The notes under the pieces were generated by a model. It was given only the letters and a program-made list of their open reading frames with translations, had not been told where the DNA came from and did not search any database. From Sneathiella litorea (GTDB lineage Bacteria; Pseudomonadota; Alphaproteobacteria; Sneathiellales; Sneathiellaceae): 64,000 nt of DNA. This document shows positions 8,360 to 16,250 of this stretch, piece by piece. The position numbers and the translations under genes were made by a program. How positions within the stretch are numbered: the stretch's first letter is position 1; each line of letters opens with the position of its first letter. The stretch lies in contig NZ_WTUW01000002.1 of assembly GCF_009882915.1 (NCBI RefSeq), forward strand, positions 929,059 to 993,058. The letters run 5' to 3'.

Positions 8360-9412
8360 TTAAAAAGATTCGCTAAAAACCTGCCAGGCGATGCCAGTCA
8401 CGATGGATCCTGAAACCCCGAGGAAGAGATAAAGCGCGAAAACAGGTTTCTTGACGAGGCCGAACACCGCGATTGCCGCCGGGATGGAGGATACCGCCCC
8501 TGCCGTCATAAAGGCCATTGCGGCTCCTTGCGACATGCCAAGATCGATAAGGCCACTGACCAACGGTATAGCCGCATAGCCGTTTAAATAGCTCGGGATT
8601 CCGATCAGGACGGCAAGCGGAATGGCAAAAATGTTATCCTGTCCGACCAGAGCTTCAATAAAGCTTGTCGGAATATAGGTCACCATCAGGCTTTCAATCA
8701 GAAATGCCAGGATCAACCAGCGACCGATCAACCAGCCATTAGAGGCCGCTGCGCTGGCGAACTGCCGAGACCGATCTGTCTCCTGCCAGAACTTCCACTG
8801 CACGTCCACCGGACCGGTGAGCGAAATTTTCTTGCGGCAGCCAGAAAGTTCACCCTTCAGCGGGTCGGCCGCCCAACCCCGCTGCTGCAGCAGATATACC
8901 GCCGATCCCGCAAACAGTCCCAGCGCAACGGCAATAAAGGTTTTTCCGATGGCAAATTCAAAGCCAATCCCGACGGAGGTCAGCACGAAGATCTCCGGAT
9001 CCATGATGGGGGAGGCAATCCAGAAGGCCATTACCGGAGCAAGCGGCACTCCGGCTGTAAGCAACGAGGCAACCAGCGGGATCACACCGCAGGAACAGAA
9101 AGGCGACAGGGCACCTACCATTGATGCCGCGGCAATCGCCGTCATCGGTGAGCCAGAGAAGGCCCGCGCGATCAGGTTATCGGCACCGGTTGCCGAGAAA
9201 TAGGCAGCAAGACCGATGGCAATGGCGAAAAAGGGTGCCATGCTGACAACAGCATCCCACAGGAATGCAAGACTAACCGGGAGGTTTGCGGGATCAACGA
9301 TTGCCAGCAGCAACACGATGGAGAGCGACGCCAGAATGACGCGATCAGTCAGCAGAGCCCATAACCGGGACCGGCTGTGCGAGAGATTTTGTAAAGCTTC
9401 ATTAATAGACAT
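8360..9412 (-). CDS. Permease, YraQ/ArsP (DUF318) family
   Basis: A 350-residue polytopic membrane protein with about 8-10 hydrophobic spans in two halves separated by a charged loop (about residues 175-220). The first half carries GALSPFCSCGVIPL (Cys106 and Cys108), the hallmark of the DUF318 permeases that include ArsP, an exporter of trivalent organoarsenicals. The second half repeats a PAAIA-type segment (SSIPAAIA). The gene follows an ArsR regulator, and its promoter is bracketed by two matching palindromes (9428-9445 and 9489-9506), which supports metalloid-responsive export. Whether the substrate is an organoarsenical or another compound is inference. Start ATG 9412 has GGA about 12 bases upstream. 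Confidence 0.8.
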   Translation of the reverse strand: MSINEALQNLSHSRSRLWALLTDRVILASLSIVLLLAIVDPANLPVSLAFLWDAVVSMAPFFAIAIGLAAYFSATGADNLIARAFSGSPMTAIAAASMVGALSPFCSCGVIPLVASLLTAGVPLAPVMAFWIASPIMDPEIFVLTSVGIGFEFAIGKTFIAVALGLFAGSAVYLLQQRGWAADPLKGELSGCRKKISLTGPVDVQWKFWQETDRSRQFASAAASNGWLIGRWLILAFLIESLMVTYIPTSFIEALVGQDNIFAIPLAVLIGIPSYLNGYAAIPLVSGLIDLGMSQGAAMAFMTAGAVSSIPAAIAVFGLVKKPVFALYLFLGVSGSIVTGIAWQVFSESF

Positions 9413-9427
9413 ATCAATAATTCCATA

Positions 9428-9445
9428 TTTCGAGTTTTATCGAAT
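9428..9445. promoter_or_regulatory. Proximal operator-like palindrome of the arsP-like promoter
   Basis: TTTCGA-N6-TCGAAT. It has the same half-sites and the same six-base spacer as the palindrome at 9489-9506. It covers the predicted transcription start of the permease gene (about +1 to +18), a position where a bound repressor would block initiation. ArsR-family proteins bind such 12-2-12-like dyads; assignment to the adjacent regulator is inference. Confidence 0.65.
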
Positions 9446-9452
9446 TATTGAA

Positions 9453-9481
9453 TAAATAGCATTCACACTGACTCTTTGCAA
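9453..9481 (-). promoter_or_regulatory. Predicted sigma-70 promoter for the arsP-like permease
   Basis: On the minus strand TTGCAA (9481-9476) and TATTTA (9458-9453) are separated by exactly 17 bp. Transcription would begin near 9446, about 34 bp before the permease ATG. Confidence 0.55.
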
Positions 9482-9488
9482 GCAGTTG

Positions 9489-9506
9489 TTTCGATAATTG
9501 TCGAAA
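9489..9506. promoter_or_regulatory. Distal operator-like palindrome (TTTCGA-N6-TCGAAA)
   Basis: A perfect palindrome in its half-sites, lying 7 bp upstream of the predicted -35 box of the permease. Its centre is 61 bp from that of the matching site at 9428-9445, close to six helical turns, so two bound dimers would face the same side of the DNA. Likely target of the neighbouring ArsR protein. Confidence 0.65.
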
Positions 9507-9539
9507 TAATAGATTTTTGGTGCAATCAGCCGCTTTCGG

Positions 9540-9851
9540 TCAAGCCTCGGCCTTCGGAAGATCAATTCCTGCGCAACATTTATCGGTCAGCAGTTCAACA
9601 AGCCCTTCCACCTGCTTGTAATTAACAAAACAGCGTAAGGTGCGGCTTTCACGCTCCTGACGGATCAGACCGCCAGTCACCAGATGGGAGATATGATGAG
9701 ATAAGGTGGAGCCGGGTATTTCCAGAAGCGCCTGAATTTCTCCGACAGACAGCCCCGCCTCCCCTGCCTGAACAAGATATTGAACAATCTTAAGTCGGAC
9801 AGGATGACCCAGCTTCGCAAGCGCAACCGCGGCTTCTTCTGTCGTCATCAT
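9540..9851 (-). CDS. ArsR/SmtB-family transcriptional regulator
   Basis: A 103-residue winged-helix protein. The recognition helix region reads IPGSTLSHHISHLVTGGLI (about residues 45-63) and the beta wing reads RQERESRTLRCFV. The usual ELCVCDL metal motif of helix 3 is absent. Instead there is a vicinal pair Cys92-Cys93 at the C-terminus plus Cys74, reminiscent of ArsR proteins that bind As(III) through C-terminal cysteines. It would repress the downstream permease and release DNA on binding a metalloid. It starts only 26 bp after the MipZ gene, so it may be co-transcribed with it. No palindrome of the TTTCGA type lies in that gap, so autoregulation is not obvious. Confidence 0.85.
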   Translation of the reverse strand: MMTTEEAAVALAKLGHPVRLKIVQYLVQAGEAGLSVGEIQALLEIPGSTLSHHISHLVTGGLIRQERESRTLRCFVNYKQVEGLVELLTDKCCAGIDLPKAEA

Positions 9852-9877
9852 CTTGAATCTCTTTCACGGAGCCGTAG

Positions 9878-10759
9878 CTAGAGTTTTTCGACCTTGTCTT
9901 CAATACCGGGCAAGTTCAGTGACCTGATCAAATGGCGCAGTTCATGGCGCGCGGCCACATGGCTCATGGACATTTTAACGCCGACGCCCTTTTTATTCAA
10001 ATCAAGCATCGTCAGCCCTTTCAGGAACAGTTCACGGAAAACGACCCGCTCACCAAAGCCCGGAGCAGCCCGAAAGGAAATCCGAGAGGACAGCTTTTTC
10101 AGGATTTTCTCGATATGGCGCTTGTTATGCGCATCCGTATGAGAGAGCCGGTTGCGCATTACTACCCAGTCAATCTTGTGATTATCGATAAGCGCCCGTC
10201 TTTTACGTTGTTCCCAGACCATTTCGCTGTACCAGCTTGGCTTTTCAACCTCCAGGCTGGTCCCGTTTACCGTGGCTAGCAAATCGAGATCGATAAAGCT
10301 GTCATTCATCGGTGTCAGCAGGGTATCGGCAAAGGAATGGCCGAGCTTGGAAATAAAGCTGTCGGCACCGGGACAATCGACGACAACAAAGTTATTCTCA
10401 TAGACAAGTTCCTGCAGGGCACCGACAAATCTCGCCCGCTCATCCGACTGCGCCTCGTCCATATTTTTCTTCGGGCTTGGCTCGATCACCTTGAGTGATG
10501 GCATCGGCAGTTTCAGATTTTTCTTCGTGATATAATTCTGCCGGTTTTCAATATATCGTCCGAGCGTCTTCTGCTTGCCGTCCAGATCGATAGCCCCGAC
10601 CTTGAAGCCCATGGTCAGCAAAGAAATAATAATATGCATGGCGGTTGTGGATTTACCCGAACCACCCTTGGCATTTCCCACCACAATAATATGCGCGCGG
10701 GTAGGCTGCTCTTCTTTCTCAGGATTTGAGTCGTCCAAAGTCACCGTCACGTTTGACAC
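9878..10759 (-). CDS. mipZ: MipZ-type ParA-like ATPase, division-plane regulator
   Basis: A 293-residue P-loop ATPase with a deviant Walker A motif KGGSGKST (residues 31-38), AIDLDGKQKTLGRYIENR after strand 2 and a Walker B-like VVVDCPGAD. The LLTPMNDSFIDLDLLA segment and the total length match MipZ, the alphaproteobacterial protein that forms polar gradients with ParB and inhibits FtsZ assembly away from midcell. ParA proper is shorter and sits beside parB, which is absent here. The start is GTG at 10759; there is no in-frame ATG nearby. The metalloid regulator follows 26 bp downstream, an unrelated neighbour that may be served by mipZ readthrough. Confidence 0.88.
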   Translation of the reverse strand: MSNVTVTLDDSNPEKEEQPTRAHIIVVGNAKGGSGKSTTAMHIIISLLTMGFKVGAIDLDGKQKTLGRYIENRQNYITKKNLKLPMPSLKVIEPSPKKNMDEAQSDERARFVGALQELVYENNFVVVDCPGADSFISKLGHSFADTLLTPMNDSFIDLDLLATVNGTSLEVEKPSWYSEMVWEQRKRRALIDNHKIDWVVMRNRLSHTDAHNKRHIEKILKKLSSRISFRAAPGFGERVVFRELFLKGLTMLDLNKKGVGVKMSMSHVAARHELRHLIRSLNLPGIEDKVEKL

Positions 10760-10909
10760 GTTCTATTCGCCCCCAGCAATTCTCACCGCCGCCAACTGGC
10801 ATCCATGATCTGATATGATGCGGTAATTTAGTAAACCAGCCACCGATACAAGACAAGCACCATATCCGGATCGCATTTACAAAAAGTTGACGGAAAGTAG
10901 AAATCATCC

Positions 10910-11908
10910 TTACTCAAAGATGATTGGCTGATCAGGGTGAAAAGCGTGATGGGCAAAAGCAAAATCAACCGTATAAAGGATATCCTTGTATCCCGTGTCC
11001 GTACGGCGGCGCACGGTTACGTTGCCAATATCGACACCTTCTCCGATTATGGCAGCATCAAGCGCAGAATTCTGCCCTTTTTCCCATTCCAGAATGAGCC
11101 CGTCCGGCGTCTCGATGCGCGTTCTCTGGCGCAGAAAATCCAGCGCCCAGGCGCGCCCCTCCGCTACCACAACCCGGGAAAGCGGCGGGACGACATCTGG
11201 CAGGTCCCCGTTATACAGGAAAGGTTGCCAGGCGCTGTCATATTGCTGATACGGATTCATCCCGTAGCGGCGAAAATTTTCCTCATTCGGGACAAGAACC
11301 AAGCCACTTGGCTGGCGTTCTTTGAACTTGGTAAAGGATTCGATTCTCACCGGGAGCATTTCCAACTCTGTTCCGGTCAATTCCCCGATAATCGCCCGAC
11401 CGACAAATTGCTGCCACCAGCTTTCCGTCTGTCGGTCATACATGACAAGATCGGAATGGCGGAGCTTTCCGGTCGTTCCGAATTCAAGCAATATTTCCCC
11501 CTTCTCCGGATGATTTATGCGCCGGTCAAACACCATGGAGGCATTGCAGAGCGGACAGAAGGTCACGGCGACGGGAACGCCGCCGATCTCATCATTCACG
11601 ATTTCATGCCAGATCAGGACCTGCAGGGGATAGGCCTTTGCTTCGCCATTCACAACAACGCCAATCACAGGCTCCGTCGCTGTTAGATGATCAGCCTCGG
11701 CGACAGGAATAAACCTCGGATTGTCAATTGACGGGATACCGTCTTTTGGGACGCCGCCATTTCGAATTTCATCAAACGGCACTTCGCTTCGGGAGAAATC
11801 CGTCTGCGGCCAGAACTTCGCCCATAATTCCGGATTGGCGTTCGCCGGCAAGGCACCGATAAACGGTCCGAACATGGCAAGAAAGACGATGGCGAAAATT
11901 TGTCTCAT
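10910..11908 (-). CDS. DUF3179 domain-containing exported protein
   Basis: 332 residues beginning with a signal peptide (hydrophobic residues about 4-20, then ALPANAN). The body contains the family's hallmark TFCPLCNASMVFDRR, with a CxxC pair, preceded by YPLQVLIWHEIVND and followed by SWWQQ. DUF3179 proteins are secreted or periplasmic and have no established activity; the CPLC and His residues suggest a redox or metal site. Its reading frame is closed by a stop at 10910, and 150 bp without a recognisable gene separate it from mipZ. It diverges from the oxidoreductase at 11984. Confidence 0.8.
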   Translation of the reverse strand: MRQIFAIVFLAMFGPFIGALPANANPELWAKFWPQTDFSRSEVPFDEIRNGGVPKDGIPSIDNPRFIPVAEADHLTATEPVIGVVVNGEAKAYPLQVLIWHEIVNDEIGGVPVAVTFCPLCNASMVFDRRINHPEKGEILLEFGTTGKLRHSDLVMYDRQTESWWQQFVGRAIIGELTGTELEMLPVRIESFTKFKERQPSGLVLVPNEENFRRYGMNPYQQYDSAWQPFLYNGDLPDVVPPLSRVVVAEGRAWALDFLRQRTRIETPDGLILEWEKGQNSALDAAIIGEGVDIGNVTVRRRTDTGYKDILYTVDFAFAHHAFHPDQPIIFE

Positions 11909-11983
11909 ACCTTATCGTAAACGTCTCCACGCGCAGGTAAAATCAACCCTTTGTGAATGAAGTGAAAACTGTTAGGGACGGCT

Positions 11984-13093
11984 ATGTCTTTTGATGTTGA
12001 GAATATCGTAATTGGCGCCGGCGTTATCGGCCTCGCCATTGCCCGGACTCTCGCGGTCGCGGGCCGAGATGTGCTTGTACTGGAGCGTGCTGCGCATTTT
12101 GGGGAAGAAACATCGTCGCGCAACAGCGAGGTTATCCACGCGGGGATCTATTATCCCAAAGACAGCCTGAAAGCGCGGTATTGCGTTGAGGGGAAGCATC
12201 AGCTCTATGACTATTGCGCCTCCCGCCATATCCCCCATCAACGCTGCGGCAAGCTGATTGTCGCGACCTCGGAAGCGGAGCTGGAAACGCTCGATTCCCT
12301 CGCAGCAAAGGCGGCCGCCAATGGCGTTGACGACATCCAGTATCTTGCGCGCGACGCGACCTTGAAGATGGAGCCATCGCTCAACTGCACGGCGGCGCTC
12401 CTCTCCCCCTCCACCGGGATTATCGACAGTCATCAGCTCATGCTCTCCTATGTGGGGGAGATTGAGAATAGCGGCGGCGCCATTGCCTACAACACCCCGT
12501 TCGATAAGGCGGAGGCAATAGTGGACGGGTTTGCCGTCACTGCCGGGGGAACAACAGTGCACTGTCGCAACCTGATCAATTCGGCCGGGTTATCGGCACA
12601 AAATGTGGCGGCGAAGATCACCGGCCTCTCACCCGACCATATCCCGACGCGCTACCTCACCAAGGGTAGTTACTTTACCATGACGGCGCGCTCTCCCTTT
12701 TCTCACCTGATCTATCCGGTGCCAAATACAGCGAGCCTCGGCATCCATGTCACGATCGATCTTGGCGGACAGATCCGCTTTGGCCCCGATCAGGAGTGGA
12801 TCGATCAAATCGACTATGAGGTTGATCCCGCCCGCTGCATTGATTTTTACGAGGCGATCCGCCGCTATTTCCCGGCGCTACCTGACGACTGCCTGATCCC
12901 CGCCTACTCCGGCATCCGCCCGAAAGTCCAGACACCAGAAGGTGCAGCGGCAGATTTCATACTCTCGGGAGAGCCCGAGCACGGCATTCAGGGCCTGGTC
13001 AATCTGTTCGGCATGGAGAGCCCGGGGCTAACATCCAGCCTCAAGATTGGAGAAGCGGTTAAGAGTATTCTCACCGAGACAGACCGCTTGTGA
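11984..13093 (+). CDS. FAD-dependent oxidoreductase, L-2-hydroxyglutarate oxidase (LhgO)-like
   Basis: A 369-residue DAO-superfamily flavoprotein. It has the N-terminal motif VIGAGVIGLAIARTLA and then LERAAHFGEETSSRNSEVIHAGIYYP, which is characteristic of LhgO/L2HGDH. The later part has YPVPNTASLGIHVTIDLGG, PAYSGIRPK and GMESPGLTSSL, also typical. The family oxidises L-2-hydroxyglutarate to 2-oxoglutarate and passes electrons to quinone or oxygen. Length is a little short of E. coli LhgO (about 420) but no domain looks missing. It stands alone, divergent from the DUF3179 gene, and is followed by a weak terminator-like hairpin. Confidence 0.8.
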   Translation: MSFDVENIVIGAGVIGLAIARTLAVAGRDVLVLERAAHFGEETSSRNSEVIHAGIYYPKDSLKARYCVEGKHQLYDYCASRHIPHQRCGKLIVATSEAELETLDSLAAKAAANGVDDIQYLARDATLKMEPSLNCTAALLSPSTGIIDSHQLMLSYVGEIENSGGAIAYNTPFDKAEAIVDGFAVTAGGTTVHCRNLINSAGLSAQNVAAKITGLSPDHIPTRYLTKGSYFTMTARSPFSHLIYPVPNTASLGIHVTIDLGGQIRFGPDQEWIDQIDYEVDPARCIDFYEAIRRYFPALPDDCLIPAYSGIRPKVQTPEGAAADFILSGEPEHGIQGLVNLFGMESPGLTSSLKIGEAVKSILTETDRL

Positions 13094-13120
13094 ATCACGT
13101 GAATCAAGCCCATTCCCGAC

Positions 13121-13156
13121 AAAACCGCATTTTTTGAGCGGATTTTTATTTCTTTT
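13121..13156 (+). terminator. Possible terminator after the LhgO-like gene
   Basis: CCGC (13125-13128) and GCGG (13138-13141) flanked by A and T runs, with ATTTTTATTTCTTTT following. The stem is short (4-6 bp), so confidence is low. The remainder of 13157-13314 is AT-rich upstream sequence of the leucine dehydrogenase gene, with no signal I can defend. Confidence 0.35.
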
Positions 13157-13314
13157 CATTAAAGCCAGTGGAAATTTTGCAAATCCTTTCCGGAATTTGG
13201 CGCAAGGATGCTGCGAAGATTAAAAATCAGTGAAAATTGCATTGATTTCGGGGTTTATTAGGAAAATATCAAGGATACGGAGCTAGATTCGGTAATTATT
13301 TTTAGAGGATCGCG

Positions 13315-14382
13315 ATGACTGTATTTTCCGCAAAAGAATTCGACAATCACGAAGATGTTTTGTTTTTCCATGATAAAAAATCGGGTTTGAAGGCAATTAT
13401 CGCCGTCCACGACACGACACTCGGACCGGCTCTCGGCGGCACCCGCATGTGGGATTACCAGAATGAGGAAGAGGCCATTGCCGATGTCCTGCGCCTCTCC
13501 CGCGGCATGACCTATAAATCTTCCCTCGCCGGAATAAATCTCGGCGGTGGCAAGTCAGTCATTATCGGCGATTCACGCACCGAAAAGACTCCCGATCTTA
13601 TGGAAGCCTTTGGACGGGCGGTCGATCAATTGGGCGGCACCTACATCGCGGCGGAAGATGTCGGCACCTCTGTCACGGATCTGGAAATTGCCCGTCGTTC
13701 CACCCGCCATATCGCCGGGATCAGCGAAGGCAATAGCGGCGATCCATCGCCCGCAACTGCGTGGGGCGTCTTTCATGGCCTGCGCGCGGCAGTCGAATTT
13801 GAACTGAAACAGAAATCTCTTGCCAGCATTAAAGTCTCTGTACAGGGTCTTGGCAATGTCGGCTATGGCCTGTGCGAACTCTTGAAAGATGCCGGAGCGG
13901 AATTGATCGTCGCCGACCTTAATGAAGCTGCGGTCGAAAAAGCAGTCAAGAACCTCGGTGCAAAGGCGGTTTCCATCGATGCGATCTATGATCAGGAAGC
14001 AGATGTTTTCGCGCCCTGCGCACTTGGCGCAGTCCTCAATGATGATACAATCGACCGGTTAAAGGTTCGCGTTGTTGCCGGGTCCGCCAATAACCAGCTC
14101 GCCGAGGATCGCCATGCCCGTACGCTGACGGAAAAAGCTATTCTTTATACACCCGACTACGCGATTAACGCGGGCGGGATTATTATCATCAGTCATGAAG
14201 GCCCGAGCTTTGACCGTGAGAAGGCCATGCAGCATGTCGCAGGCATCCATGACACCTGCCTGAGTATCTTCGAACGGGCCAAGCGGGAAAAGGTAACGAC
14301 CGCCGAAATTGCTGACAAGATCGCCCTTGAGCGCCTTGAACGTGTCCGGAATGAAAAAGCGCGCCTCGCCTTGGCAAGCTAA
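13315..14382 (+). CDS. Leucine (Glu/Leu/Phe/Val family) dehydrogenase
   Basis: A 355-residue NAD+-dependent amino acid dehydrogenase that reversibly deaminates leucine and other branched-chain amino acids to 2-oxo acids. The N-terminal domain shows GPALGGTRMW, MTYKSSLAGINLGGGKSVI (both active-site lysines) and AAEDVGT. The C-terminal NAD domain has VSVQGLGNVGYGLCELL (about residues 173-189) and ANNQLAE. Length fits leucine dehydrogenase (about 360) and not glutamate dehydrogenase (over 410). ATG 13315 is preceded by AGAGGA. It would supply 2-ketoisocaproate to the leucine catabolic block at 21007-31508. Leucine versus valine or phenylalanine preference is inferred from overall likeness. Confidence 0.85.
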   Translation: MTVFSAKEFDNHEDVLFFHDKKSGLKAIIAVHDTTLGPALGGTRMWDYQNEEEAIADVLRLSRGMTYKSSLAGINLGGGKSVIIGDSRTEKTPDLMEAFGRAVDQLGGTYIAAEDVGTSVTDLEIARRSTRHIAGISEGNSGDPSPATAWGVFHGLRAAVEFELKQKSLASIKVSVQGLGNVGYGLCELLKDAGAELIVADLNEAAVEKAVKNLGAKAVSIDAIYDQEADVFAPCALGAVLNDDTIDRLKVRVVAGSANNQLAEDRHARTLTEKAILYTPDYAINAGGIIIISHEGPSFDREKAMQHVAGIHDTCLSIFERAKREKVTTAEIADKIALERLERVRNEKARLALAS

Positions 14383-14393
14383 CGCATAAAATC

Positions 14394-15263
14394 TTAGGAC
14401 CAGCGGTTATGGACCCAAAACCAGTGGTCCGGCCGCTCGGTTATCCATTGCTCATAAATCTCGTTAATCTCTTTTAACAGCGCGTAGACATCCACTTTTC
14501 TATCTCCACTGCGCGAGATTTCCAGGGCGGGATAGATGGTCAGGCGGCGACGCCCGCCTTCCAGCCGCTCGGCCCGCATGGGATAAACCGGCACATTCTT
14601 CTTGATGGCAATTTCCGCCACCGCCGGCGCGGTCATGGCATCTTGCCCGAAAAAGGGGACCGCAACGCCGGTGTTCAGCTTTTGATCGTTGAGCAGGACA
14701 ATCGCCCCGCCGTTACGAGCTGCCTTGACGATGGTCCGCGCACCTTCTGCCCCTTTTGGAACAAAGCTATAATTTGGATCGGCGCGCATGGCCTGAAAAT
14801 ACGCCTCAACCAGCGGATTGTTCGCCGCGCGATAGATGCCGGTCGCGCGCGCACCAAGCCGACGCCCGATCAGCCCAACCAATTCCCAGGGACCATAATG
14901 AGCAGTCACAAAAAATGCTGCCTTGCCGCTTTCAGAATAATCCTTCAAATATTCCTCGCCGACAATTTCAACCGTTTCCGTATCGCTCAGGATCTCGCGA
15001 TTAAACGGAATCTCCCCAACATTACGACCGAGATTACCCCACATTTGCATGAGGCTCTCATCAACTTCCCGCCCCGTGAGATGCGGCAAAGCAGTTTTCA
15101 TATTTTCCCGTGCAAGCTGGTGAACGCTCATGCGAGGGCCGATCTTGCGGGCGAGCCAGGCCCCAAACCCGGCGGCATTCTTTCGGCCCAGCACACGAAA
15201 AATCGCCATAAAAACCCTGACGGCGATATACTCCAGTCGATATTTAAGGGAGACTTTTTTCAT
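14394..15263 (-). CDS. Lipid A biosynthesis acyltransferase (LpxL/HtrB-like)
   Basis: A 289-residue inner-membrane protein with an N-terminal hydrophobic helix (about residues 12-30) and the HX4E acyltransferase motif HYGPWE (in VTAHYGPWELVGL). It also carries GARATGIYRAANNP and the FFGQDAMTAPAVAEIA segment common to LpxL/LpxM enzymes, which add secondary acyl chains to Kdo2-lipid A. It lies 3 bp after lpxK and downstream of waaA, whose product makes the Kdo2-lipid IVA acceptor, so the operon is functionally tight. Which acyl chain it adds cannot be told. It converges with the leucine dehydrogenase gene 11 bp away. Confidence 0.85.
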   Translation of the reverse strand: MKKVSLKYRLEYIAVRVFMAIFRVLGRKNAAGFGAWLARKIGPRMSVHQLARENMKTALPHLTGREVDESLMQMWGNLGRNVGEIPFNREILSDTETVEIVGEEYLKDYSESGKAAFFVTAHYGPWELVGLIGRRLGARATGIYRAANNPLVEAYFQAMRADPNYSFVPKGAEGARTIVKAARNGGAIVLLNDQKLNTGVAVPFFGQDAMTAPAVAEIAIKKNVPVYPMRAERLEGGRRRLTIYPALEISRSGDRKVDVYALLKEINEIYEQWITERPDHWFWVHNRWS

Positions 15264-15266
15264 GAA

Positions 15267-16250
15267 CTACCCTTCTTTCTGTACTGAAAGAAGAAGGGGC
15301 TGCAAGGCGTCCGGCTTCTCAAATATCATGTCGACATCGAATACAGTGACCATCATTTTTGCTTCAACCGGAAGTCGGACATAATCCTTCCGGGTCGTGA
15401 CAAGGACAGCATTCTCATTGGAAGACTGCTCAACCATAGTCATGATTTCGTCTTTGTTATAAATATGATGGTCCGCATAGCTAAAGCATTTTATTAATTC
15501 GCATCCAACCTCTCGAAGGCTGGCAAAGAATTTCTCTGGCCGCCCTATGCCTGCGAAGGCAACGACCTTCTCCCCGCCAATAACTTCCGAAGAGGGTTTG
15601 GGAGCGAGTTTTGATGCAAAAACCGGTTTAAAGTTATTTAACTGGATTTTTAAGACATTGCTGACTTCATTTCCAACAAGAATAACTGCATCCGCCCGTG
15701 CCAGTCCTGCTGCCAGATTTTCCCGCAGCGGTCCGGCAGGAAGCAGACGCCCATTGCCCACTCCATATTCGGCATCAAGCACAAGCAGGGAAAGATCCTT
15801 TACCAGGGACGGGTTCTGGAATCCATCATCCATGATGATCACATCCGCCCCCGCCTCTGCGGCTGCACGCGCCCCGGCGGCCCGGTCCTTCGCGACCCAA
15901 GTCGGGGCCGTCTCGGCCAGGATAAGCGGCTCGTCCCCGACATCCTGGTATGTATGCACGTCCAGCACAACACGAGTAGGCTCAGAAATTGAGCCCCCAT
16001 AACCGCGTGTTAAGAAATGAGGTCTCTTTCCTTCAGCCAGTAAGAAGCGGGCGATGGCAACGGCGGTCGGTGTCTTGCCCGCACCGCCTGCCACAACATT
16101 GCCAATACAGATAACCGGAACTGATACGCTCTCCCCTTTTTGCAAGGAACGATGAAAACGGCTGACAGCCCCATAAAGCCAGGCGGCCGGAGTCAACAGT
16201 TGTGGCAGGAGGCTATTGCTATCGCGTTGCCAGAATTGTGGCGTCTTCAT
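15267..16250 (-). CDS. lpxK: Tetraacyldisaccharide 4'-kinase LpxK
   Basis: 327 residues. The N-terminal amphipathic/hydrophobic stretch (about residues 12-35) is followed by the P-loop GNVVAGGAGKTP (residues 50-61), the LTRGYGG segment and the IIMDDGFQNPSL motif with catalytic Asp residues. LpxK phosphorylates the 4' position of the lipid A disaccharide precursor to give lipid IVA at the inner membrane. Its start overlaps the waaA stop by four bases (ATGA), and the acyltransferase gene follows after 3 bp. Length and motifs match the family. Confidence 0.95.
   Translation of the reverse strand: MKTPQFWQRDSNSLLPQLLTPAAWLYGAVSRFHRSLQKGESVSVPVICIGNVVAGGAGKTPTAVAIARFLLAEGKRPHFLTRGYGGSISEPTRVVLDVHTYQDVGDEPLILAETAPTWVAKDRAAGARAAAEAGADVIIMDDGFQNPSLVKDLSLLVLDAEYGVGNGRLLPAGPLRENLAAGLARADAVILVGNEVSNVLKIQLNNFKPVFASKLAPKPSSEVIGGEKVVAFAGIGRPEKFFASLREVGCELIKCFSYADHHIYNKDEIMTMVEQSSNENAVLVTTRKDYVRLPVEAKMMVTVFDVDMIFEKPDALQPLLLSVQKEG

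Noticed and set aside
9878..10759. Chromosome-partition ParA
   Set aside because: Length, the LGRYIENR and LLTPMNDSFIDLDLLA segments and the absence of an adjacent parB fit MipZ better.
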